From JANMES01 sp038329865 (GTDB taxonomy: Bacteria; Planctomycetota; Phycisphaerae; Tepidisphaerales; Tepidisphaeraceae), in the NCBI GenBank assembly GCA_038329865.1, contig JBBQNK010000001.1:156928-220927 (forward strand): DNA of 64,000 bases, read 5' to 3'. Within the stretch, counting starts at the first letter, position 1. Each line of letters starts with the position of its first letter. The notes below the pieces were generated by a model. It made no database searches and was not told the origin of the DNA. It saw only the letters and a list, made by a program, of their open reading frames with translations. Both the position numbers and the translations under genes were made by a program. Shown here piece by piece: positions 40,711 to 47,457 of the stretch.

Positions 40711-40743
40711 AGTTGTGAGACGGCCTTACGGCCGGTTACAACT
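40711..40743. repeat. Short inverted repeat next to the CDF gene start
   Basis: Arms 40711-40725 and 40730-40743 (AGTTGT...CGGCC) pair over 14 bp with one bulge. It ends 5 bp before the CDF transporter ATG and so would cover the ribosome-binding region. Confidence 0.7.
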
Positions 40744-40748
40744 TCGGT

Positions 40749-41687
40749 ATGAAGTTCGCGGCGAGTAACGCGGCGGCTGAGGAAAAGCGGGCGGTAACGC
40801 TGTCGCTGGTGGTCGGCCTGCTGCTGCTCGCGATCAAATTCGCCGCGTATTACGCGACCGGCTCGGCGGCGATTTTCTCTGACGCGCTGGAGGGGATCGT
40901 CAATGTGCTGGCGTCGGCGTTCGCGCTCTACGCGGTGGCGCTGGCGAATCGTCCGGCCGACGCGGAGCACCCGTACGGGCACGGCAAGATCGAATTCATG
41001 TCGGCCGGCTTTGAAGGCGGGATGATCCTCATCGCGGCGCTGGTGATGGCGGCGCGAGTCGTCGAGGAAATCCTCCAGGGCCCGCACGTCGAGAACGTCG
41101 CCGTCGGCCTGGTGCTGATGGGGATTGCGATGGTCGTTAACGGCGGGCTGGGTTGGTACCTGGTCCATTTCGGCCGGGCCCGCGGCGCGATCACGCTCGA
41201 AGCCGACGGCAAGCACCTGCTGGCCGACGCAGTCACCAGCGCGGGCGTGCTGGTGGCGTTGACGCTGGTTCGGCTGACTGGCATCAAGTGGATCGACCCG
41301 ATCGCCGCGATCGTCGTGACGCTGTACATCGGCTTTGTCGCGTTCGGCCTGCTGCGGAAGGCGATCGAAGGGCTGATGGACAAGCAGGATATTGAGGACG
41401 AAAAGCGCCTGACCGATCTGCTCCAAGCCCACGTCGGCCCCGCCGGCAAGCCGCCGCGGATCTGCTCCTACCACAAGCTCCGCCACCGCCACAGCGGGCG
41501 GTATCACTGGGTGGATTTCCACATCATGGTGCCGTCGCACTGGGACATCAGCCGCGGCCACGCGGTGGCGAGCTCGATCGAGTATGAGATCGAGCAACTT
41601 CTCGGCGAAGGAAACGCGACCGCCCACATCGAGCCGTGCACCGCGACGGAGTGCGAGAACTGCGCGGCGTTGAAGGATCAGGAGTAG
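40749..41687 (+). CDS. Cation diffusion facilitator family transporter
   Basis: A 312-aa divalent-metal/proton antiporter with about six helices and a C-terminal ferredoxin-fold domain. Seen: HPYGHGKIEFMSAGFEGG in the loop between helices 2 and 3, and the metal-site HLLAD in helix 5 (DGKHLLADAVTSAGV). The helix 2 part of the site reads SDALEGIVN, that is E-x3-N where many zinc CDFs have H/D-x3-D, so selectivity is uncertain. The C-terminal domain carries Cys and His residues (HIEPCTATECENC). Confidence 0.88.
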   Translation: MKFAASNAAAEEKRAVTLSLVVGLLLLAIKFAAYYATGSAAIFSDALEGIVNVLASAFALYAVALANRPADAEHPYGHGKIEFMSAGFEGGMILIAALVMAARVVEEILQGPHVENVAVGLVLMGIAMVVNGGLGWYLVHFGRARGAITLEADGKHLLADAVTSAGVLVALTLVRLTGIKWIDPIAAIVVTLYIGFVAFGLLRKAIEGLMDKQDIEDEKRLTDLLQAHVGPAGKPPRICSYHKLRHRHSGRYHWVDFHIMVPSHWDISRGHAVASSIEYEIEQLLGEGNATAHIEPCTATECENCAALKDQE

Positions 41688-41807
41688 AGCCGGCGAATCG
41701 TAATCCGGGAGCTCACCTTTGAGCGTTGCGCCGTTACCACAGCATTTTTGACCGACATCGTCGTCCTGAGAGGGTGTGAAAAAAGTCCTGTCAACGCGAC
41801 TTAGTAG

Positions 41808-41898
41808 CGATGTCATCCCGAGATACTCCGAGGGATCTCGGAAGTTCGAGCGATTTTCGTGGCTTCGAGATCCCTCGGAGTACCTCGGGATGACATCG
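41808..41898. repeat. Long inverted repeat, family B relative, between convergent genes
   Basis: Arms 41808-41840 and 41866-41898 pair over 33 bp with 1 mismatch. It is the longest near-perfect arm in the window. It lies 121 bp after the CDF stop and 105 bp after the leftward rpsR stop. Confidence 0.93.
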
Positions 41899-41943
41899 TT
41901 TGGACTTTCTAGACACCTTCTAAAGTACGCTTTAGCCGCGCAA

Positions 41944-41979
41944 TAAAAAACGCCCGAACCTCCGCAGGTCGAGCGTTTG
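41944..41979 (-). terminator. Intrinsic terminator of rpsR
   Basis: On the minus strand the stem AAACGCTCGACCT / AGGTTCGGGCGTTT (arms 41948-41961 and 41966-41978, minor mismatches) is followed by a T6 run. It lies 24 bp after the rpsR stop. Confidence 0.85.
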
Positions 41980-42002
41980 AGTTCAAATGTTGTCGGCCGA
42001 GC

Positions 42003-42281
42003 TTAGCTCGCGGCGCTGACGTACGGCAGGAGCGCCATGTACCGGGCCCGCTTGACGGCCTTGGCGATCATGCGTTGTTCCATGGCGTTGGCGCCGGTGC
42101 GCTTGCGCGACTGGATCTTGCCGTTGCCGCTCATCATCTTGCGGAGCGACTCGGTGTCCTTGTAATCAATGTAGGTAGTGCCCGACGCGGTCGTGCGGGC
42201 GATCTTCAACTTCGGACGGTTGAAGTTCTGAAAGGCTTCTTTTTTTTCCCGGCGTTCGCGGGCGGATTCTGGCTTGGCCAT
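42003..42281 (-). CDS. rpsR: 30S ribosomal protein bS18
   Basis: A 92-aa small-subunit protein binding the platform with bS6. The signature IDYKDTESLRKMMSGNGKIQSRKRTGA and the closing AIKRARYMALLPY-type sequence (AVKRARYMALLPYV) are clear. The ATG at 42281 (MAKPESARER) has GGAG upstream; the longer frame runs back into a family C hairpin. It stands alone rather than next to rpsF, ssb and rplI. Confidence 0.95.
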   Translation of the reverse strand: MAKPESARERREKKEAFQNFNRPKLKIARTTASGTTYIDYKDTESLRKMMSGNGKIQSRKRTGANAMEQRMIAKAVKRARYMALLPYVSAAS

Positions 42282-42377
42282 CGGTATCTGCTCCAAAATA
42301 AGTCGAGCCGGGAAGTGTAGCGAGACGCGGGAAAGATGCAAGGGGCGACGTTTTTGATGTCGAGCAGTCGGGTTTTC

Positions 42378-42444
42378 GTGGCACGGGCGGCCCGCCCGTC
42401 TCTTCAGTTCAAGACAAAGACCATGGGCGAGCCGCCCATGCCAC
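42378..42444. repeat. Inverted repeat, family C
   Basis: Arms 42378-42397 and 42425-42444 pair over 20 bp with 2 mismatches (GTGGCACGGGCGGC...). Lies 43 bp after the stop of the diguanylate cyclase and about 97 bp upstream of rpsR. Confidence 0.9.
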
Positions 42445-42487
42445 TTCAATCAGTTCAACAACGAATTTTTCCTGAAATTGAGGCTTT

Positions 42488-43501
42488 TCACGCCACCCGG
42501 CTCGACCCGCCTCGGGCGGCCTTGATGTCGTAGAGGGCCTTATCCGCCAGCGCCAGTAGCGCTGCTGCATCCGACGGGTTGGATTCGAAGATGCTCGCGA
42601 GCCCGATCGACAAACGCGGGGCCCGCGGGACTTTCAGCGTCTTGCCGAGGCTGTCGACCAGCGACCGCAGCCGGTCGGCTAAACGCTTGCCGATGTCGGT
42701 CGACGCGCCGGGCAGAACGACGACGAACTCATCGCCGCCGCAGCGGTAGGCGCTGTCGCTGGCGCGGATGCTCGAGCGGATCAGCTGCGCGATCTGCCGC
42801 AGCAGTTGGTCGCCGGCGGCGTGGCCGAGCGTATCGTTGAGCGTCTTGAAGTAGTCGACGTCGATCATCAGCACCGTGAGATCGGCGTACCGGTCTTTGC
42901 ACTGATCCATCAATACCGGCAATTGCTGATCGAGCTGGCGGCGATTGTTCAGGCCTGTCAGGGCGTCGCGCGTGGCTTGCTGTTGCAGCGATCCGATCTT
43001 GCGTTCCAGCGCATCGGTCCTGGTGAGGACGCGCTGGCGGATTTCTTCCTGCAGTTCGGCGTTTCGGGTGCGCTCGAGGCGCAGATCGCGAATCAGTTCC
43101 TGGATCAACGGCACGAGCGGCGCAAGGCCGCGGTCAATCGTATTGAGTTCATCGATCGGGCATTCGCCAATTCGCACGCGGGGCAAAAGCGCCTGTAGAT
43201 TCCGCATCGGCACAGTGTAATCGCGCCAGCGGCTGACCGCGCCCCAGCACCCCGCCGCGAGCGACACAGCGGCCAGCAGCACCATCAGCATCCAGTGCGT
43301 TTGCCGAAGATCGTCGCCGAGGATCTGCCGCAGGAACCACGCGAAGCCGGCGGCGCCGAACAGGATTGCGATGGATTGGATCAGCACCGAGCGGAGCGCA
43401 AACGGCCGATCCGTCGGCGCCACACAGGGTGCGTCGATGGCTGCGAGGGATTCGGTATCGGTCCCCGTGGAGGTGGAATCGGCCACTGGCTCGGCTGGCA
43501 T
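42488..43501 (-). CDS. Membrane-bound diguanylate cyclase (GGDEF)
   Basis: A 337-aa protein making cyclic di-GMP from two GTP. Two membrane helices lie at about 36-60 and 69-90; a coiled-coil-like stretch (RTRNAELQEEIRQRVLTRTDALERKIGSLQ, split here only in reading) leads to the catalytic domain. The active GGDEF is at 255-259, with the inhibitory I-site RASD at 246-249, so product feedback is expected. The ATG at 43501 has AGGAG upstream and is preferred to 43552. Confidence 0.9.
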   Translation of the reverse strand: MPAEPVADSTSTGTDTESLAAIDAPCVAPTDRPFALRSVLIQSIAILFGAAGFAWFLRQILGDDLRQTHWMLMVLLAAVSLAAGCWGAVSRWRDYTVPMRNLQALLPRVRIGECPIDELNTIDRGLAPLVPLIQELIRDLRLERTRNAELQEEIRQRVLTRTDALERKIGSLQQQATRDALTGLNNRRQLDQQLPVLMDQCKDRYADLTVLMIDVDYFKTLNDTLGHAAGDQLLRQIAQLIRSSIRASDSAYRCGGDEFVVVLPGASTDIGKRLADRLRSLVDSLGKTLKVPRAPRLSIGLASIFESNPSDAAALLALADKALYDIKAARGGSSRVA

Positions 43502-43873
43502 GCGCAACGGTCTCCTGACCTGAATATCGTCCGGAAACCATGGCGGGTTCACAGGTTAATTGCGTTACTGGGTCGCGCGGAGGAAATGCGAGCGCACGCC
43601 GCGAAGGCGCAAGCGGGCGGCCTCGCACCCGCGATTCGGCGGAGTTTTCCCGTGAATTATCGGGCTTTAGAGCAGACCAACTTCAAGAGTAACATCAACC
43701 TGAGATCGAATCCTCCGTGTAGCCGGCGAGCTTGCTCGGCGTTCGGCGCTTCTACGGCGAGCAAGCTCGCCGGCTACACGAAATGCCAAATCCTTCGGAG
43801 CACCGCGGGATCACTCTACCGCTGAAGTTAAGCTGTTTTTGTCACGACGAACGGTCCTGCCGTGCCGATTTCG
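43502..43873. other. Gene-free region, 372 bp, composed of repeat pieces
   Basis: Holds the perfect inverted repeat at 43716-43780. It also has what look like fragments: at about 43598-43620 a stretch resembling the arm of the 14448-14512 element, and at about 43793-43813 a lone family B-like half (ATCCTTCGGAGCACC). No open frame of protein character. Confidence 0.5.
43716..43780. repeat. Perfect 23-bp inverted repeat
   Basis: Arms 43716-43738 and 43758-43780 are perfectly complementary; each contains GGCGAGCTTGCTCG, a self-palindrome. Lies 94 bp after the Dabb gene stop. Confidence 0.93.
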
Positions 43874-44176
43874 TCAGTCGGCAAAGTCGTAGACTTTCAC
43901 GCGATCCCAGTGGGCCTTGTTGCGGGCGATGAAATCCAGGTGGAGCGAGTGCGACTGATAAACATCGTGCGCGGCGGAGTCGTCGAGGATCACGCACAGG
44001 CCGACGTCGTAGGAATTATCGACGACGTCGCGCGGCGTCATCGCCGGTTTGCCGGCCCAGATGTGGCGGACTCCCGGAATGCCGCCCAGCAGCGTGCGGG
44101 CATCGTTCAGCAGTTGCTCGCGCGCGGCGGCAGGGGTTTGGTTCTTCTGCCAGAAGTAAACATGATGAATGAACAT
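43874..44176 (-). CDS. Dabb (stress-responsive A/B barrel) domain protein
   Basis: A 100-aa single-domain protein. MFIHHVYFWQKNQ at the start and VDNSYDVGLCVILDD, then YQSHSLHLDFIARN, match the Dabb ferredoxin-like fold, which forms dimers and often binds small aromatic or polyketide-like ligands. Function in this organism is unknown. The ATG at 44176 is the family start; upstream codons lack protein character. Confidence 0.85.
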   Translation of the reverse strand: MFIHHVYFWQKNQTPAAAREQLLNDARTLLGGIPGVRHIWAGKPAMTPRDVVDNSYDVGLCVILDDSAAHDVYQSHSLHLDFIARNKAHWDRVKVYDFAD

Positions 44177-44290
44177 GTCGGGAATATACCGTTTATTCGG
44201 CCTATTGCAGACTGGCCCGTCCGGCGGGCGATAGGAATCGCCGGATTCGGCATTAACCCCCTGCCGAGGATCGACGATAGCTCCTTTAGA

Positions 44291-44617
44291 ATGAGCGACA
44301 CCACCCAACCCATGAAAATGGCCGAGCCGTCCGCGGAACCGAATCGCCGGCGGGAGGTTCGGAACACGACGCAGCTGAAGGTGACGCTCACCACGCCGGG
44401 CGGAGCCTGTCGCGATGTGCTGACAAAGGACTCATCATTCAGCGGCATTTCATTCGTAACGAACGAAGCCATGTCGCTCGGCCACGAGTGCCACATCGTG
44501 CTTGAAAATGCCGACCACACGTTCATGCGATTTGTAGCGAAGGTGATTCGGTCGCGCCGAATGGACGGCGGCGAGTACGAAATCGCCGTCCAATTCCGCC
44601 GACAGATCGCAGCTTAA
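44291..44617 (+). CDS. PilZ domain protein
   Basis: A 108-aa c-di-GMP receptor candidate. Both ligand motifs are visible: an RxxxR-type stretch (NRRREVRN) and DSSFSGISF in the place of the (D/N)xSxxG motif. The nearby diguanylate cyclase (42488-43501) could supply the ligand. It diverges from the Dabb gene. No strong Shine-Dalgarno precedes the ATG at 44291. Confidence 0.82.
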   Translation: MSDTTQPMKMAEPSAEPNRRREVRNTTQLKVTLTTPGGACRDVLTKDSSFSGISFVTNEAMSLGHECHIVLENADHTFMRFVAKVIRSRRMDGGEYEIAVQFRRQIAA

Positions 44618-44660
44618 CCCTTACGAAACCCGACCAAATCTGCAAATTTTTCCTTCATCA

Positions 44661-44679
44661 ATGATCAACAGTTGATCAT
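44661..44679. promoter_or_regulatory. Palindrome, possible operator
   Basis: ATGATCAAC and GTTGATCAT are perfect 9-bp arms around one base, in an AT-rich stretch between the PilZ and Phd-like genes. It could be an operator of the downstream gene, or a weak hairpin after the PilZ gene. Confidence 0.4.
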
Positions 44680-44843
44680 GCCTGATGTAAGAATGTTTCG
44701 TACAGACACTTATCGAATATCCATTCGCAAAGAAAAATTATCCTCGCGTGGGCGAACCTTCGAGCCTCCAATTCCATAGAAGAGGGTGTAGGACTTGACT
44801 CATATCGAGTTACAAAACTCTCGGCAGAAGAAAAGGTGTCCCC

Positions 44844-45101
44844 ATGTCGGCAACAACGGAAATCATGAGCGTACAGGAGGTTCGTGAAAATTTGGACGAT
44901 CTCGTCAAGCTCGTCGCTCAGCGGAAACGCCGCGTCGAGTTCCGCGATGAGGCCGGCAACCGGTGCGTGATGCTTTCGCAGATCGAACTGGACAGCCTGG
45001 AAGGCGCGATCAATATTCTCTCCAACACCGACGAATTCCGCGAAGTCTGCACGAGCCTCGGCCAACTGGCGGCAGCGACGGATCAGGCGGCGATGGCTTA
45101 A
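44844..45101 (+). CDS. Phd/YefM-like antitoxin-type protein, no partner seen
   Basis: An 85-aa protein. The N-terminal half, IMSVQEVRENLDDLVKLVAQRKRRVEFRDEAGNRCVMLSQIELDSLEGAI, has the layout of Phd/YefM antitoxins (DNA-binding N-domain, short hinge, acidic helix). AAAAGGTG precedes the ATG. No toxin gene follows; the next gene is on the other strand. An opposite-strand frame (44676-45149) overlaps it but has weaker protein character. Confidence 0.65.
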   Translation: MSATTEIMSVQEVRENLDDLVKLVAQRKRRVEFRDEAGNRCVMLSQIELDSLEGAINILSNTDEFREVCTSLGQLAAATDQAAMA

Positions 45102-45217
45102 GGCGTCGGTCTCGGCTGGGGTTTGAAACGATTTTGCATTCATAACCATGCGGTCTCACGGCGTCGACGGGCAAGCAACGCCGTGGGCCGCATGATCTGT
45201 TTTCCCGCCATCCGTTT

Positions 45218-47188
45218 TTACCAATCGACAATCATCCGCCGGAAGTTCTGCGGCGCGGGCGGTTGCGGCGGCGCGGGTTCGTCTGCTTTGAGGACGACGT
45301 CGATCCGCTGCTGCGCCTCGGGCGGCTGGGCGGCGCGGAGTTCAGTCAGCAGCCCGACTGCGCCGGGGCCGATCGCGATCAACTGCGCTTGAGCGCGGTC
45401 GCGCGAAGCCCAATCGTCGGCATTTAATTCCGTAACGATCGCCTTGATCCGCTCGACCACCTGCACCGGCGGGAGCGGCTGTGGATTGGCGTAATGCTCG
45501 ATCAGCGAGACCGGCACCTTCATCGCCACGCCGCTGGCAAGCGTGATCGCGAGGCGATCGCTATCGAGCTGGCCGTTGAGCGGCGCGTTGTCCCACAGCG
45601 TGATCTGCACGGCGCCGCCCGCGCCTTTGCCGGGATCGATCGTGCGGATTTCATTGCCGTTGATCTTCAGCAGGTCGAACGCGGTTTGCACGTTCACCAC
45701 ACCCGCGAGCGTGCCGACGAGCTCGTCGCCGTTGGTTAGCTGCAGGCCGGCGGTATCGGCATCGGCGTCGTTGTCGCGCGTCGAAAGCTGGATTCGCCGC
45801 AGCATTCCGCTGGGGAACGCAACGCTTTGGCCGGTGGTGGTGAGCTTCATCTCAAACGCGTCGCCGCCGATGATTCCCGTGAATTTTGAGCCATCAGTAA
45901 GCTGCACCTGGTGAACGGACTGGTCTTCACCGGCAAACACCAGCGCGGCGATCGTTTCCGGCTCGAGCGACAGCGTTCCGTACCGCGTGGCGACGCGAAT
46001 CGGCGAAGTCGGCGCTGCCACGAACATCCGCTCGCCGCCGCGGAGCGAAACGAACGGCTTGTCGATCTTCAATTCTTCCGGCTCGCCGGCGCGCTTGCGA
46101 TAGCCCATGCGCACGATCTGTGCGAGCGGGACGCGCGTCGATTGGCCGCTGGCGAGTTGGATCGGGATCGAATCGCTCTGCAGCGTGCCGCCGAAGATTT
46201 CACCGTCGGTCGTCACGAGCAGCTGCCGCGGGCGGACTTCGCCGGAGGAGAGCTCGGCGATCACGCGCGACGGCGGCAGTTCAACCGGGCCGAAGAACGT
46301 GTGAAGCTTGTACTGCTCCTGCAGCAGCGCGCCGCGGTATTGGTCGCCGTCGCGAAGTTCGATCACGTCAAACGCGCCGCCGCGCAGAAGCTCCTCCTGA
46401 CTGGCGAATTTTTCACTGCGCGGGAAATTCGCCAGCCGGTGCGTCACTTCCGGCGGCAGACCCTTCAGCACATTTTTGCCCGCCAGCTCGGTCAATACCT
46501 TCGCCGCCTCGACGGAGTTCGATCGCCGGACGACCAGGTGCACGATCGCCAGCGTTTTACGAGCGGGCACTTCGACGTCCCAGTAGACATCGACGGTCTG
46601 GCTTTCCCGCTGCGAGACATAGCGTGGGAAAATCTTCCCGCCATCGATAGCGCCGACGAGGGCAACGCAGTTGGAGTCGTCGCCGACGATCAGGCCGAGC
46701 GAGGGCTTGTTTTTTCCTTCCTCGCCGAGCGTGCTGGAGTACTGCACGCCGCCGGCGAGGTTGTACGACACGTGTAGCGTGGTCTTGACCGCCGCGCCTG
46801 AAAAGTTTTCGAGGATTTCGGTGTATCGGATGAACGAAAGCTTTGGATTACACCAGACGCGCCGCTTGACGGTTAAATTCCCGATCGCCATTCCCGGGAA
46901 ACAGAGTTCCTTCGTCGTTCGATCCAGCTTAGGCAGATCTTCAGCGCTGTAATCAGAATCGCCAACGACCAAGTGCCCGCCGCCGTCGAAGAGATTGTTC
47001 CCGCCGGAACCGATCGAGCCGTCTTGCTGAATGTCCCACGCGCTGTCGCGGTCGTCGTGAAAGACGTAGGGCATTTCCGGCGTGGAAAGTTGCGGCGGTT
47101 TGCGCTGGGCGAGCGCTGTAGTTAAACAAGCGACAAGCAGGAAGAGAAAGACGGCGCTGATCCACTGCGCGCGAGAACGGTCCGTCAT
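45218..47188 (-). CDS. Exported protein with six beta-repeats and a C-terminal helical motif (paralogue 1)
   Basis: A 656-aa protein with a signal peptide (AVFLFLLVACLTTALA). The first third is a beta-rich domain (WDIQQDGSIGSGGNNLFDGG at its start). The middle has six tandem units of about 41 residues with the pattern L-x2-G-x2-F/L-x-G-x-L then a final IP-x3-I: for example VQLTDGSKFTGIIGGD and LQLTNGDELVGTL. The end carries LNADDWASRDRAQAQLIAIGPGAV...LLTELRAAQPPEAQQRI, a helical motif seen in many planctomycete proteins. Function unknown. The ATG at 47188 has GAGGTG upstream. It lies downstream of its paralogue. Confidence 0.75.
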   Translation of the reverse strand: MTDRSRAQWISAVFLFLLVACLTTALAQRKPPQLSTPEMPYVFHDDRDSAWDIQQDGSIGSGGNNLFDGGGHLVVGDSDYSAEDLPKLDRTTKELCFPGMAIGNLTVKRRVWCNPKLSFIRYTEILENFSGAAVKTTLHVSYNLAGGVQYSSTLGEEGKNKPSLGLIVGDDSNCVALVGAIDGGKIFPRYVSQRESQTVDVYWDVEVPARKTLAIVHLVVRRSNSVEAAKVLTELAGKNVLKGLPPEVTHRLANFPRSEKFASQEELLRGGAFDVIELRDGDQYRGALLQEQYKLHTFFGPVELPPSRVIAELSSGEVRPRQLLVTTDGEIFGGTLQSDSIPIQLASGQSTRVPLAQIVRMGYRKRAGEPEELKIDKPFVSLRGGERMFVAAPTSPIRVATRYGTLSLEPETIAALVFAGEDQSVHQVQLTDGSKFTGIIGGDAFEMKLTTTGQSVAFPSGMLRRIQLSTRDNDADADTAGLQLTNGDELVGTLAGVVNVQTAFDLLKINGNEIRTIDPGKGAGGAVQITLWDNAPLNGQLDSDRLAITLASGVAMKVPVSLIEHYANPQPLPPVQVVERIKAIVTELNADDWASRDRAQAQLIAIGPGAVGLLTELRAAQPPEAQQRIDVVLKADEPAPPQPPAPQNFRRMIVDW

Positions 47189-47341
47189 CTGACACCTCAC
47201 GAACGTACATCCGGTCCGACGACGTATCATCCGGTTCAGTCGCATCGGCGTCCATCAAATTATTTGCGGATTCGCGCCGGGCGGTGGTGCAATCTTCGCC
47301 GGCGGCAACTCCCCGTTATGGCGATTCAATTTCAGGTATAT

Positions 47342-47418
47342 CGTCATCCTGAGGTACTCCGAAGGATCTGGCCTCTCCGTGCAGTCGGCTAGATCCTTCG
47401 CAGTACCTCAGGATGACG
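47342..47418. repeat. Inverted repeat, family B, between the two paralogues
   Basis: Arms 47342-47369 and 47391-47418 pair over 28 bp with 1 mismatch. It begins 40 bp after the stop of the upstream paralogue. Confidence 0.93.
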
Positions 47419-47457
47419 TCTACGAATATCTTATGATACAGGTGAAGGTGAAACGCT

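Noticed and set aside
44676..45149. 157-codon minus-strand frame overlapping the Phd-like gene
   Set aside because: The plus-strand frame has a Shine-Dalgarno and antitoxin-like layout; the minus frame has no recognisable pattern and no ribosome site.
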